From the NCBI RefSeq assembly GCF_006094695.1, contig NZ_CP035103.1, positions 124,001 through 188,000 on the forward strand: a stretch of DNA of 64,000 bases. The letters run 5' to 3'. This document shows, piece after piece, positions 1 to 9,485 of the stretch; within the stretch, counting starts at the first letter, position 1; each line of letters starts with the position of its first letter. The DNA is from Kocuria rosea. Its GTDB lineage: Bacteria; Actinomycetota; Actinomycetes; Actinomycetales; Micrococcaceae. Both the position numbers and the translations under genes were made by a program. The notes beneath the pieces are model-generated. The model was not told the DNA's origin and made no database searches. It saw only the letters and a list, made by a program, of their open reading frames with translations.

Positions 1-1056
1 AACGTGCTGCTGTACGGGCCCGGGCTGCAGGCTGTGGTCCAGGACCCCGCGCGGCGGCGGGAGGTCCAGGCCGAGCTTGCGCACGCCCTGGAGCGCGGGC
101 CCGGCGTGGTGGTGCTGCAGGGCGCCTTCCCGGACGGTGCCGTCGTGGACCGGGCGACCGCCGCGTTCGAGGGGCTGATCCGGGCCCAGAAGGAGGCCGG
201 GACCGCCGCCGGGGACCACTTCGCCGCTCCCGGCGCCAACGACCGGGTGTGGGGCGCGGCCGACAAGTTCGCGCTGGCCGACCCAGAGGCCTTCGCCGAC
301 TACTACGCGAACGATCTCATCGCCCTGGTCTCCGAGGCGTGGCTGGGCGCCGGCTACCAGGTGACCTCCCAGATCAACGTGGTCAATCCGGGCGGGGCCG
401 CCCAGACGGCGCACCGGGACTACCACCTGGGCTTCATGTCCGCAGAGCAGGCCGCCCGGTACCCCGCGCACGTGCACCTGCTCTCCCCGGCGCTGACCCT
501 GCAGGGCGCGGTCGCCCACGGGGACATGCCGGTGGAGTCCGGACCGACCATGTTCCTCCCGCACTCGCAGAAGTACGCTCCCGGCTACCTCGCCGTCCAC
601 CAGGAGGAGTTCGTCGAGTACTTCGACCGGCACCACGTGCAGCTGCCGCTGTCCACCGGCGACGCCGTGTTCTTCAATCCCGCGCTCTTCCACGGTGCCG
701 GGCACAACCGGTCCCGCAACATCCGCCGGATGGCCAACCTGCTCCAGATCTCCTCCGGCTTCGGGCGCGCCATGGAGACCGTGGACCGCACGGCGATGTC
801 CACGGCCCTGTACCCCGTGCTGCTCCGGCGGCGTGCCGAGGGCGCGCCGGAGCGCTGGCTGCGCAACGTCGTCGCCGCCTCGGCCGAGGGTTACGCGTTC
901 CCCGCGGACCTCGACCTCGACCAGCCGGTCGGCGGGCTCGCCCCTCGGACCCAGGCCGAGTTCGTGCTGCACCACCTCGAGGCCGGCACGGAGCCGGCCG
1001 AGGTCGGGGACGGCCTGCGCGCCATGGCGCGACGGCGCTCCGGCGTGCGGCAATGA
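1..1056 (+). CDS. Phytanoyl-CoA dioxygenase (PhyH) family protein, 5' end at window edge
   Basis: Probable Fe(II)/2-oxoglutarate-dependent oxygenase. The frame is open from base 1; the first possible start is a GTG at base 4, so the true start may lie outside the window. Counting from that GTG (350 residues), the metal triad looks present: HRD at about H137 and D139, and a distal His in the FHGAGHNRS segment near residue 230, followed by arginines that could bind 2-oxoglutarate. The substrate cannot be read from sequence. The stop overlaps the ATG of the next gene (ATGA), so it is translationally coupled to a Gfo/Idh/MocA oxidoreductase and an SDR gene. A hydroxylase with two sugar- or polyol-type dehydrogenases suggests a small catabolic or tailoring operon. 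Confidence 0.8.
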   Translation, partial: NVLLYGPGLQAVVQDPARRREVQAELAHALERGPGVVVLQGAFPDGAVVDRATAAFEGLIRAQKEAGTAAGDHFAAPGANDRVWGAADKFALADPEAFADYYANDLIALVSEAWLGAGYQVTSQINVVNPGGAAQTAHRDYHLGFMSAEQAARYPAHVHLLSPALTLQGAVAHGDMPVESGPTMFLPHSQKYAPGYLAVHQEEFVEYFDRHHVQLPLSTGDAVFFNPALFHGAGHNRSRNIRRMANLLQISSGFGRAMETVDRTAMSTALYPVLLRRRAEGAPERWLRNVVAASAEGYAFPADLDLDQPVGGLAPRTQAEFVLHHLEAGTEPAEVGDGLRAMARRRSGVRQ

Positions 1057-2133
1057 GCACGGCCGGCACCCGGCCCCTGGCCGTGCTCCTCGTCGGCGCC
1101 GGACGCATCGGCCAGGTCCACGCCGCCGCTCTCGCCGTCCATCCGGACACGGTCCTCACGCGGGTCGTCGACGTCGTGGAGGCCGCAGCCGCCGCGGTGG
1201 CCGGCCGGTACGGCGCCGCGCACGGCACGGATGCGCTCGAGGCACTGGCATCCGGGGAGATCGACGCGTGCGTGGTCTGCTCCCCGACCCCCACCCACAC
1301 CGAACTCGTCGACGCGGCCCTGCGCCTGGGAATCCCGGTGCTGTGCGAGAAGCCCCTCGACCTGGACGTGCGCCGCGCGGCGGACCTTCTGCGGGAGCAC
1401 CCGCCGGCCGACAGGCCTCCGGCGATGATCGGGTTCAACCGACGCTTCGACCCCCACTTCGCGGCCTGCTGGACCCGCGTGCGGGCCGGGGAGATCGGCC
1501 CGGTGGAGCAGCTGGGGATCACCAGCAGGGACCCGGCCCCGCCTCCGGCGGGCTACCTCGCCGGGTCCGGCGGGATCTTCCGCGACATGATGATCCACGA
1601 CCTCGACATGGCGCGGTTCTTCGTGCCCGATATCGTGCGCGTGACGGCCTCCGGCTCCACGGTGTTCAGCCGGGAGATCGCCGAGCTGGGCGACGCCGAT
1701 ACCGCCGTGGCCGTCCTCGAGGGCGCCCGCGGGGAGCAGGTGGTCATCACGAACTCGCGGCACTGCTCCTACGGCTACGACCAGCGGCTGGAGGTCTCCG
1801 GGCCGCTCGGGACGCTCACCGTGGGCAATCCGCTGCCGACGACGGTGCAAGCGTCAGGGCCGGCGGGCTGCGGCCGGGCGGACCCCTGCGAGCCGTTCTT
1901 CCTGGAGCGCTACCGGGACGCCTATGCCGCGGAGCTGCACCGGTTCGTCCGGGCCGTCCGGGGGAGAGACCGGCTCCCCGGGCCTGGAGGACGGGCTGGC
2001 CGCGAGCGTGCTCGCCGAGGCCGCGACGCGGTCGGCGGCGGAGGGGCGGCGGGTCGAGGTGGCGGAGATCAGGACGAGGATCGGGGCGGAACCGACGGCC
2101 GCGAAAACGAGCCGGGAGGGACGACAAGCATGA
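1053..2133 (+). pseudogene. Gfo/Idh/MocA family oxidoreductase, frameshifted near its 3' end
   Basis: NAD(P)-dependent sugar/inositol-type dehydrogenase. The start ATG overlaps the preceding stop. The N-terminus has the Rossmann motif VGAGRIGQVHAAAL, then the CSPTPTHTELVDAAL and CEKPLDLD motifs; CEKP carries the usual catalytic Lys. The middle has GGIFRDMMIHDLDMARF, the substrate-binding His region. The starting frame runs well to about base 1960 (FVRAV). The family-typical C-terminus, PGLEDGLAASVLAEAATRSA, then continues one frame later and ends with TGA at 2131-2133. One extra base in the run of five Gs at 1960-1964 explains the break. It is either a real mutation or an indel in the assembly. 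If repaired, the product is about 360 residues. Its stop overlaps the next start (ATGA). Confidence 0.75.
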
Positions 2134-2902
2134 GCGGACAGCTCGAGAACGCCGTGGCGCTCGTGACGGGAGGAACACGCGGTCTGGGTGCCGCCGGGCG
2201 GCCCTCGAGGGAGCCGCCGGGATCGCGGTCACCGGCCGGGACGCGGACGCCGGGCGCCACACCGTGGCGCGGCTGAGGGACCTGGGCGCGGACGCCGAGT
2301 TCGTGGGCGCGGACCTGGCAGACACCGGGCAGGCCGCGTCCGTGGTGCCGCGCACGGTGGAGCGGTTCGGCAGGCTCGACGCCGTGGTCAACGCGGCCGG
2401 GCTCACCACGCGCGGGACCATGCTGGACACCACCGCGGAACTCTTCGACCAGCACGTGGCGGTCAACCTGCGGGCGCCGTTCCTCATCATGTCCGAGGCG
2501 ATCCGGCACTTCCGGAGCCGTGGTGCCCCCGGCGCGATCGTCAATGTCATCAGTCTCTCCGCCCACGGCGGCCAGCCTTACCTGGCGCCGTACGTCGCGG
2601 CGAAGGCAGGGCTGGCCGGACTCACCCGCAACGCCGCCCACGCCCACCGGTGGGACCGGATCCGGATCAACGGCGTGAACATCGGCTGGATGGCCACCGA
2701 GGGCGAGGACTGGATCCAGCGCGAAGCCCACGGCGCCGGGGACGACTGGCAGGAGCGGGCCGCTGCGGGGCTGCCCATGGGCCGGCTCGGGGACCCGGAC
2801 GAGATCGCGGAGTTCCTCGTCTACCTGCTTTCCCCGCGCAGCGGCGTGGTCACCGGGTCGGTGATCGACTGGGACCAGACCGTGGTGGGCGGCTACGACT
2901 GA
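2130..2902 (+). pseudogene. Short-chain dehydrogenase/reductase, frameshifted at the cofactor motif
   Basis: SDR-family oxidoreductase. The start ATG overlaps the preceding stop. Frame 1 gives the N-terminal strand and TGGTRGLGAA, the TGxxxGxG cofactor motif. From about base 2196 the homologous sequence continues in another frame as RAALEGAAGIAVTGRD and runs to TGA at 2902. One missing base, such as a C in the GCCGCC(C)GGGCGG stretch at 2190-2200, restores GLGAARAALEG. The rest is intact: VNAAG, the catalytic Ser region NVISLSAHGG, YVAAKAG (Tyr and Lys of YxxxK) and a C-terminal GSVIDWDQ. The repaired protein would be about 257 residues. This second single-base break in an adjacent gene makes either operon decay or local sequence error likely. 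Confidence 0.75.
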
Positions 2903-2982
2903 GCACCACGGTGCGGCGTCACGGGTGCTCTCCGCACCGGCCGAGCCCGATCGAGCCGATCCGCGCCGCACGGCCCGGTGAC

Positions 2983-3034
2983 CACGATGCCCGCCCCTGA
3001 CCACACGGAGGCGTGGTGAGGGGCGGGCATCGTG
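2983..3034. terminator. Bidirectional hairpin between convergent genes
   Basis: A perfect 16-bp inverted repeat (2983-2998 with 3019-3034), GC-rich, with an imperfect inner stem in the loop. It lies between the stop of the SDR gene (+) and the stop of tctA (-), so it can end transcription from both sides. There is no long T-run. Confidence 0.75.
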
Positions 3035-3077
3035 GGCACCCGCACGCCGGGGTCCGGCGTGCGGGCAGGGCGGGGGA

Positions 3078-4583
3078 CTACACGTCCTGGCGGGCGCGGT
3101 TGACGATCTTGGAGCGGACGGTCAGCGCCAGCACGATGAACAGCAGGCCGTAGAGCACCAGCGGGATGGGCCCGGTGACGAAGACCGAGTAGTCGCCGTT
3201 GGAGGACAGCAGGCCGTCGCGCAGGTTGGTCTCGGCCAGCGGGCCCAGCACCATGCCGATCAGCAGCGGGGCCACCGGCACGCCGTGGCGGCGCATGATG
3301 AAGCCCAGCACGCCCAGCCCGAGCAGCAGCAGCAGGTCGAAGATCGCCCCGGAGGTCGCGTAGATGCCCAGGCCGCAGAAGACCGTGATCCCGGCGTAGA
3401 GGTACTGGCTGGGGATCAGCAGGAGCTTCGCCCACAGCTGGGCGAAGGGCAGGTTGATGACCAGCAGCACGACCATCGCGATGAAGAAGCTGGCCAGCAG
3501 CGCCCACACGAGCTCGGGGGCCCGGTCGAACAGCAGCGGGCCCGGCTGCAGGCCGTACTGCTGGAAGGCCGCGAGCATGATCGCCGCGGTCGCCGAGACC
3601 GGCAGTCCCAGGGCCAGCAGCGCACCCATCGCGGTGCCGGTGGTGGCGTTGCCGGCGGCCTCGGGGGCGGCCAGGCCGCGGATCGCGCCCTTGCCGAACA
3701 CCGGGTTCGGGCGGCGGCGGTCGAGCCGGCGCTCGAGGTCGTAGGACATGAACGTCGGCACCTCGGCGCCACCGACCGGGATGACCCCGAAGGGCAGGCC
3801 GATCGCGGTGCCGCGCGCCCACGCCGGGGCGGCCTCCTTGAGCTCGGCGCGGGAGAGGAAGGGGCGCCCGGTGACCTTCATCTGGTGGGCGGCCGGGTCG
3901 CGGCGGATCCGGGAGGCCACGTGGAAGACCTCGCCCAGGGCCAGGATCGCCACCGAGACGGTGACCAGCGAGATGCCGTCGAACAGGTTGGCGGAGCCGT
4001 AGGTGAAGCGCTCCGAACCGGAGATCGCGTCGATGCCCACGGTGGCGATGCCCAGGCCGAGGACCAGGGAGGCCAGGCCCTTGACCGCGGAGTCGGAGAC
4101 CACCGAGGACGTGGCCACGAAGGCGAACAGGGCCAGGGCGAAGTACTCGGCTGGGCCGAAGTTCGCGGAGAAGTCGGCGAGCTTGGGCGCCAGGAAGACC
4201 ACGACCACGGAGGCGACCATGCCGCCGATGAACGCGCCGATGGCCGCGGTGGCCAGGGCCTGCGGGGCCCTGCCGTCCTTGGCCATCTTGTGGCCCTCGA
4301 AGGTCGAGGCGATCGCGGAGCCCTGTCCCGGGGTGTTCATCAGGATGGCCATCGTCGAGTCGCCGAACAGGCCGCCGAAGTACACGCCGGCGAACAGGAT
4401 GAACGCCGCGGTGGGGTCCAGGGCGAAGGTCATGGGGAGCAGGAGGGCCACGGCCATGGAGGAGCCCAGGCCCGGCAGCACGCCCACGGCGGTGCCGAGC
4501 AGACAGCCCACCACCACCCACAGCAGGTTCATGGGGGTCAGCGCGCCGGCGAACCCGTCCATCAACAGATTGAGTGCGTCCAT
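3078..4583 (-). CDS. tctA: Tripartite tricarboxylate transporter large permease TctA
   Basis: Large membrane subunit (501 residues) of a TTT-family secondary transporter that takes up di- and tricarboxylates with a periplasmic-type binding protein. Family hallmarks are the N-terminal LLWVVVGCLLGTAVGVLPGLGSS segment, the PGQGSA motif near residue 85, the mid-protein EAAGNATTGTAMGALL stretch that repeats the topology, and many hydrophobic helices. Full length for TctA (about 500). It is last in a tctC-tctB-tctA operon: tctB stops one base before its ATG. The substrate is not determined by sequence. Confidence 0.93.
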   Translation of the reverse strand: MDALNLLMDGFAGALTPMNLLWVVVGCLLGTAVGVLPGLGSSMAVALLLPMTFALDPTAAFILFAGVYFGGLFGDSTMAILMNTPGQGSAIASTFEGHKMAKDGRAPQALATAAIGAFIGGMVASVVVVFLAPKLADFSANFGPAEYFALALFAFVATSSVVSDSAVKGLASLVLGLGIATVGIDAISGSERFTYGSANLFDGISLVTVSVAILALGEVFHVASRIRRDPAAHQMKVTGRPFLSRAELKEAAPAWARGTAIGLPFGVIPVGGAEVPTFMSYDLERRLDRRRPNPVFGKGAIRGLAAPEAAGNATTGTAMGALLALGLPVSATAAIMLAAFQQYGLQPGPLLFDRAPELVWALLASFFIAMVVLLVINLPFAQLWAKLLLIPSQYLYAGITVFCGLGIYATSGAIFDLLLLLGLGVLGFIMRRHGVPVAPLLIGMVLGPLAETNLRDGLLSSNGDYSVFVTGPIPLVLYGLLFIVLALTVRSKIVNRARQDV

Positions 4584-4584
4584 G

Positions 4585-5160
4585 TCAGAAACCGCCTCCC
4601 AGGATGCCGGAAGGGAGGGTGAGCCCCAGGCCGACGGTGAATGCCAGGTAGATCGCGCTGCTCACGAGCAGGGCGAGCGAGATGTCGAACAGGGGCCGGC
4701 GGCTGCCGAAGCCCCGGGCCACGGCCCAGAACAGCAGGGCGGCGGCCAGGATCCAGCCCAGCACCTCGAGGGTCAGCGCGAACGCCAGGAACCCGCCCGC
4801 GGACCAGAGCACCGCGGACCAGTCCGAGTGGCTCCGCCAGGTGCGCGCCGAGAGCTCCTCGGGGTGCTCGGGGGTGCGCAGGTAGTGCAGGGTGAGCAGG
4901 GCGGCCAGGACGTAGCCGGCCACGGTGAGGATCAGCGGGTAGAACGTGGGGCCGGGGAAGTCGGTGCCCTCCGGGATGTCCATGGTCAGGGCGCCGATCA
5001 GCAGGTAGGTGCTGAAGGCGGCCATCACCGCGGGCACCACGAGGCCGCTGCGCCCGCTCCACCAGGAGCTCTCGGTGTCCGGCCGCTGCGCCTCCGGGGG
5101 CCGGACGTCGGTCAGGTGCTCTCCGGCGGCGCCGGTGTGCGAGGACGTGGGGGTGCTCAT
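4585..5160 (-). CDS. tctB: Tripartite tricarboxylate transporter small permease TctB
   Basis: Small membrane subunit (191 residues). An Ala/Pro-rich cytoplasmic start is followed by about four hydrophobic helices, beginning at GLVVPAVMAAFSTYLLIGAL and ending in a hydrophobic C-terminus with ALLVSSAIYLAFTVGLGL. The FPGPTFYP element after helix 1 is typical of TctB. Its ATG shares one base with the tctC stop and its own stop lies one base before tctA, so the three subunits are translationally coupled. Confidence 0.9.
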   Translation of the reverse strand: MSTPTSSHTGAAGEHLTDVRPPEAQRPDTESSWWSGRSGLVVPAVMAAFSTYLLIGALTMDIPEGTDFPGPTFYPLILTVAGYVLAALLTLHYLRTPEHPEELSARTWRSHSDWSAVLWSAGGFLAFALTLEVLGWILAAALLFWAVARGFGSRRPLFDISLALLVSSAIYLAFTVGLGLTLPSGILGGGF

Positions 5161-6173
5161 CAGGAGATCTCCTCTACCAGCATGGCGATGCGCTCCTGCT
5201 CCGAGGCCATGAACTCGTCGAACTCGTCGCCCGCGAGGTACACCTCGGTCCACTTGTTGCGCTCGATGGCTTCCTGCCACTCCGGGGTGGCGATGGACTC
5301 CTCGACCAGGGTCCGCAGCTCGGCGAACTCCTCGTCGGTGATCCCGGGCGGGGCCAGGATGGCCCGCCAGTTGGCCAGGTCCACGGCGTATCCCTGCTCG
5401 GTGAGGGTCGGGATGTCGACGCCCTCGAGCCGCTCCGGGGCGGCCATGCCCAGGGCCTTCAGGCGCCCGGCCTCGATCTGGTCGGCCACGTCCATGTACC
5501 CGGAGGTGGCCGCGTCCGCGGTGCCCGTGATCAGGGCCTGGGTGGCCTCGCCGCCGCCGGACTTCGGGATGTAGGTGGTCTCGGACGGGTCGATGCCGGT
5601 CTCGAGGGCGAGCTCGGTCATGACGAGCTGGTCGAAGGTGCCGCCGCCGGTCCAGGCGACCTCGGCGGGGTTCGCCCGCCAGTCCTCGACGAGCTCGTCG
5701 ATCGTCTCGTAGGGGGAGTCGGCGGGGACCACGACGACGTCGTACTCCTCGACCACCCGGGCGATCGGGCGCACGTCGTCGTGCGTGACGGCCGAGTCCA
5801 GCTGCGCGACACCGGCGACCAGCCCCGCACCCGTGACCATCAGGGTGTTGGCCTGGCCCTCCATGGTGGAGAGCTGGCCGAGCCCGATGGTGCCGGCCGC
5901 ACCGGGGATGTTCACCACTTGGGTGTTGTTGACCAGGCTGTTGACCCGCATGGCCTGCTGCTGTTCCCGCATGAACGTGTCCCAGCCGCCGCCGGCACCG
6001 GCCGGGGCGATCAGGGTCATGTTGGCCCGGATGTCCGAGCCGGCCGTGGCGGACTGGAACGAGAAGAAGGCGGCCAGGCCGATCACGGCGGCGGTGACGA
6101 CGCCGTAGACCGTCATGGCGACCGGGTGCCGGCGTCGCGTGCCCTGCTGGGCCTGATCTGGTGGTGAACTCAC
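5160..6173 (-). CDS. tctC: Tripartite tricarboxylate transporter substrate-binding protein TctC
   Basis: Extracytoplasmic solute receptor for the TctAB permease (337 residues from the chosen start). GTG at 6173 is chosen because AGGAAAG lies nine bases upstream and the frame before it reads as non-coding Arg-rich sequence. After a short basic N-terminus (RRRHP) there is one hydrophobic segment at about residues 21-40, without a lipobox Cys before the mature domain, so it is probably an uncleaved anchor or ordinary signal. The domain follows the Bug/TctC pattern: ANMTLIAPAGAGGGWD, the VVNIPGAAGTIGLGQL loop, and a C-terminal DEFDEFMASEQER. First gene of the operon. Confidence 0.9.
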   Translation of the reverse strand: MSSPPDQAQQGTRRRHPVAMTVYGVVTAAVIGLAAFFSFQSATAGSDIRANMTLIAPAGAGGGWDTFMREQQQAMRVNSLVNNTQVVNIPGAAGTIGLGQLSTMEGQANTLMVTGAGLVAGVAQLDSAVTHDDVRPIARVVEEYDVVVVPADSPYETIDELVEDWRANPAEVAWTGGGTFDQLVMTELALETGIDPSETTYIPKSGGGEATQALITGTADAATSGYMDVADQIEAGRLKALGMAAPERLEGVDIPTLTEQGYAVDLANWRAILAPPGITDEEFAELRTLVEESIATPEWQEAIERNKWTEVYLAGDEFDEFMASEQERIAMLVEEIS

Positions 6174-6243
6174 GGGGATCCACTTTCCTGGGTCGGAGGG
6201 TGCGGGTGCATGGCTCGGTCCGAGCCTCTCCCGACGACGATAA

Positions 6244-6257
6244 GTGACCCGGGTCAC
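6244..6257. promoter_or_regulatory. Perfect 14-bp palindrome, CRP/GlxR-like site
   Basis: GTGACCCGGGTCAC is a perfect palindrome of the form GTGA-N6-TCAC, the core bound by actinobacterial CRP/GlxR-type regulators. It lies between tctC (-) and the usp gene (+), 71 bp before the tctC start, where it could act on either promoter. The binding factor is inferred only from motif similarity. Confidence 0.55.
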
Positions 6258-6424
6258 GCGTCGGCCGTTGATCCATCTTTCGTGCGTACTGATCGTTGTG
6301 CTGGTTCTGCGCATTCTGCTCACGCCGGAAGAGACGTCCCTCACACGTTCGGCCGTAGGGTGGACCTCGTTTTGTACGCCCCTTTCCCACCACCCGATTT
6401 CCCCACCCCACCGCGGAGGCTCCC

Positions 6425-6784
6425 ATGACCGTCGTCGTTGCCCGAACCAGCACCCCCGAGGGCGAGGCCGCGCTCGCGGCCGCGGTCGAGGAGGCCGGAC
6501 GCCGCCAGGAGGACCTGCTGGTCTTCAACCTCGAGGGCGCCCAGCTCGACCCCGAGGGGAGCGAGCTGAACGGCGTGCCCGTCACCTTCCGCACCCCCGA
6601 CACCCGCAACCGGGACGCCGTGGGCGAGCTCCTCGACGCCGCGGAGCAGGTGAACGCCTCCGCCGTGGTGATCGGCGTGAAGCACCGCAGCCCCGTGGGC
6701 AAGCTGCTGCTCGGCAGCGCCGCCCAGCAGGTGCTCCTCGAGGCCAACGCCCCGGTGATCGCGGTCAAGCCCCGGCGCTCCTGA
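6425..6784 (+). CDS. Universal stress protein (UspA-fold)
   Basis: Small cytoplasmic protein of 119 residues with one Usp domain. It shows the N-terminal strand MTVVVARTSTPEGEAALAAA, the central ASAVVIGVKHRSPVGKLLLGSAAQQVLLEANAPVIAVKP and the family's nucleotide-binding G-x2-G-x9-G(S/T) region in shifted form (SPVGKLLLGSAAQ). Shorter than two-domain forms. A GGAGG-like RBS (CGGAGG) precedes the ATG. An MFS transporter follows three bases after its stop, and the tct operon diverges upstream. A link to nutrient or stress signalling is plausible but not shown. Confidence 0.88.
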   Translation: MTVVVARTSTPEGEAALAAAVEEAGRRQEDLLVFNLEGAQLDPEGSELNGVPVTFRTPDTRNRDAVGELLDAAEQVNASAVVIGVKHRSPVGKLLLGSAAQQVLLEANAPVIAVKPRRS

Positions 6785-6787
6785 GGC

Positions 6788-8053
6788 ATGGCCTCGACCG
6801 CTCCGGGGGCCCGGTCCGGAGCATGGCTGTGGTTCCTCGTGGCCGGGGCCCTGCTCACGCAGACCGCCCTGAACCTGGTGCGCCCGGTCACCACCTACAA
6901 GCTGCTGTCCCTGGACGCCGACTCCGTGACGGTCGGCCTGGTCACGGCCGCCTACGCCGTGGTCCCGCTCGTCACGGCCATGTGGCTGGGCCGGATGACC
7001 GACCGGGTGCGGGACCTGCGGACCATGGTGGTCGTCGGCGCCCTGGTCCTGGCCTTCGGCGCGGGGGCGCTGGCCCTGGCGCCCAGCGTGGCGCTCGTCG
7101 CCGTGGCGAGCGCCCTGCTGGGCATGGGGCACCTGGTGTTCACCATCGCCGGGCAGTCGGCGGTCGCCCGCTTCTCCCCGCCGGACCAGCTGGACAAGGG
7201 CTTCGGCTGGTTCACCGCCGCCTTCTCCGCCGGGCAGCTGGTGGGCCCGCTGCTGGTCGGAGTGCTCCTGGGCACGGGCAGCGACGTCGCCTCGCCCGAG
7301 CGGGTCGCCGACATCACCCTGTCCCTGTGGATCGGGGCCGGGCTCTCGGTCCTCGTGGTGCCCGTCATGCTCCTGCGCCGGCCGGCGTCCGGGGCCGCCG
7401 GGGCGCCCGCCCGGAACGACGACGCCGCTGCCGCGGCGCAGGCGGCTCCCGCCACCGGTGAGCTCGAGGTGGTCCCGGGCACGGCGCCGCGGGCGTCGAT
7501 GCTGCGGATCCTCGAGGTCCCCGGCATCCCGTCCCACATGCTGGCGTCCCTGGCCCTGCTCGCGATGCTCGACATCCTCACGGCCTTCCTGCCGCTGGTG
7601 GGGGAGCGGGCCGGGGTCTCCCCGGCGTGGATCGGCGTCCTGCTGGCCGTGCGCGGCGGCGCCTCGATCGTCTCGCGCGTCCTGCTGCCGTGGCTCGCGC
7701 ACCGGATGTCCCGCCGGGCGCTGCTGCTGGTCAGCCTCTACGGCGCCGGCATCACCCTGGCCGTCCCGCCGGCCGTCATCACGGTGCCGTGGCTCGCCGC
7801 GGTGCTCCTGTTCGTGGGCGGCTTCTGCCTGGGCCTGGGCCAGCCGATCACCATGACCCTGGTCTCCACCGCCGTGCCCACCTCGTGGCGGGGCTCGGCG
7901 CTCGCCGTGCGGCTGGTCGGGAACCGGGCGGGGCAGGTCGCCATGCCCCTGCTGGCCGGCCTGGTGGCCGCGCCGCTCGGCCCGGCCGGGGCGATCTGGT
8001 CCACGTGCGCGGTGCTGCTGGTCAGCGGGCTGGAGAAGACCGTGCGGCGGTAG
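6788..8053 (+). CDS. MFS transporter
   Basis: Major facilitator of 421 residues with about 12 predicted helices in two halves. A hydrophilic Ala/Glu-rich linker of about 50 residues (GAAGAPARNDDAAAAAQAAPATGELEVV) separates the halves. MFS loop signatures are WLGRMTDRVRDLR after helix 2 and LAHRMSRRALLL in the second half. The ATG lies three bases after the usp stop, so the two are probably cotranscribed. Substrate unknown; an efflux role is possible. Confidence 0.85.
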   Translation: MASTAPGARSGAWLWFLVAGALLTQTALNLVRPVTTYKLLSLDADSVTVGLVTAAYAVVPLVTAMWLGRMTDRVRDLRTMVVVGALVLAFGAGALALAPSVALVAVASALLGMGHLVFTIAGQSAVARFSPPDQLDKGFGWFTAAFSAGQLVGPLLVGVLLGTGSDVASPERVADITLSLWIGAGLSVLVVPVMLLRRPASGAAGAPARNDDAAAAAQAAPATGELEVVPGTAPRASMLRILEVPGIPSHMLASLALLAMLDILTAFLPLVGERAGVSPAWIGVLLAVRGGASIVSRVLLPWLAHRMSRRALLLVSLYGAGITLAVPPAVITVPWLAAVLLFVGGFCLGLGQPITMTLVSTAVPTSWRGSALAVRLVGNRAGQVAMPLLAGLVAAPLGPAGAIWSTCAVLLVSGLEKTVRR

Positions 8054-8206
8054 CCGGGACCGGGGGACCACTTCGACAGCCCCGGCACAGGGACGCCACA
8101 ACGGCGGCACAATCCCGGCTGGTCAGCTGGAGGACGAGAAGGACCGAGAGGTCCGGGCCGGCGGGCGGGAGCTCGTCGGCACGTCCGACAGAAGGAACCC
8201 GCCGCC

Positions 8207-9451
8207 ATGGTCAACGTCCACCACCCTGCACCCGGTGCACGGTCAGCAGATGAGGACCCGGTCCTGCCGCTGGTCCGCAGGCGCCGGCTCGTGGGGGTCG
8301 ACGCCGCCCGGGGCCTCGCCCTGGTCGGGATGATGTCGATCCACATCCTGCCCGCCTGGAACCCCGAGACCTACGGGCCCACGCTGCAGTGGGAGCTGTT
8401 CGCGGGCCGCGCCGCGGCCCTCTTCGCGCTCCTGGCCGGGGTGGGCCTGGCCTTCTCCTCCGGCGGGCGCACCCCGCACCGGGGCCGGACGATGACCGCG
8501 GACCGCGTGGGGCTGCTCGTCCGGGCCGTGCTGATCACCGGGCTGGGGCTGCTGATCAACCAGGTCATGCCGGCGGACCCGCCCGCCTACGACATCCTCG
8601 TCTACTACGGCATGTTCTTCCTGCTCGCGATCCCCTTCCTGCACCTGCCGGCGCGGACGCTGTTCGGTCTCGCCGCCGCGGCCGCCGTGGTGGGGCCGGT
8701 GCTGATGCAGGCGCTCCGGGGAGCGCTGCCCGCGCTGGAGGTGTACAACCCGACCTTCGCCGACGTGCTCGCCGAGCCGGGGACCGTCCTGGCCCAGGTG
8801 CTGTTCACCGGCACCTATCCCGCGGTCCCGTACCTGGCCTACCTGCTCGCCGGGATGGCCATCGGCCGGCTGAACCTGCGGGCCGTGCGCGTCCAGGGCC
8901 GGCTGCTGGTGGCGGGGCTCGCCCTGGCCGTGGGGGCGTGGCTGGTGTACTGGGTGCTGGTCCTCCAGGCCGGGGGCTACGACCAGCTCATGAGCTCCAC
9001 CCCGTGGCTGAGCGAGGACCTGATCGACGAGATCATCGTCTGGGGGCCGGACCCGGTCCTGCCCGACACCTCCTGGTGGTGGCTGCTGATCCCCGGCCCG
9101 CACACCAACACCCCGGTGGCGATCCTCCAGGACCTCGGCTCCGGCGCCGCCGTGCTGGGTCTTCTCCTCCTCGTGGCCCGGCGGGCCGGTGGCTGGCTGC
9201 TGCCGCTGAGCGCGATGGGGTCGATGACCCTGACGCTCTACTCGGCGCACCTGCTGGCCCTGGCCGCCATGCTCCACTACGAGGTTCCGCTCCTGTGGTT
9301 CCTCATCCACGTGGCGGTCGCGGCGCTGTTCGCGGCGGCCTGGCAGCGCGCCTTCGGCCGGGGCCCGCTGGAGCGGCTCCTGGCCCGGGCCGCCGGCGCC
9401 GCCCGCGGTCTGGCCCTGGGCGCCGGTCCCCGCGCGGCGGCGGGCCGGTGA
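8207..9451 (+). CDS. HGSNAT/DUF1624-like membrane acyltransferase (paralogue 1)
   Basis: Polytopic membrane protein (414 residues) with the motif RLVGVDAARGLALVGMMSIHILPAW near residue 27, typical of the heparan-alpha-glucosaminide N-acetyltransferase/DUF1624-DUF418 superfamily. This superfamily moves acyl groups from a cytoplasmic CoA donor to a glycan across the membrane. About 10 helices follow, with conserved GRAAALFALLAGVGLAFSSGGRTPH and the C-terminal LPLSAMGSMTLTLYSAHLLAL. It is closely similar over its whole length to the protein at 17071-18423. RBS AAGGAA precedes the ATG. Next to mannosyltransferases, so decoration of a cell-envelope glycan is inferred. Confidence 0.75.
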   Translation: MVNVHHPAPGARSADEDPVLPLVRRRRLVGVDAARGLALVGMMSIHILPAWNPETYGPTLQWELFAGRAAALFALLAGVGLAFSSGGRTPHRGRTMTADRVGLLVRAVLITGLGLLINQVMPADPPAYDILVYYGMFFLLAIPFLHLPARTLFGLAAAAAVVGPVLMQALRGALPALEVYNPTFADVLAEPGTVLAQVLFTGTYPAVPYLAYLLAGMAIGRLNLRAVRVQGRLLVAGLALAVGAWLVYWVLVLQAGGYDQLMSSTPWLSEDLIDEIIVWGPDPVLPDTSWWWLLIPGPHTNTPVAILQDLGSGAAVLGLLLLVARRAGGWLLPLSAMGSMTLTLYSAHLLALAAMLHYEVPLLWFLIHVAVAALFAAAWQRAFGRGPLERLLARAAGAARGLALGAGPRAAAGR

Positions 9452-9485
9452 CGTCGTCGTCCCGCCGCGGAGACGGGCCGCGGGC

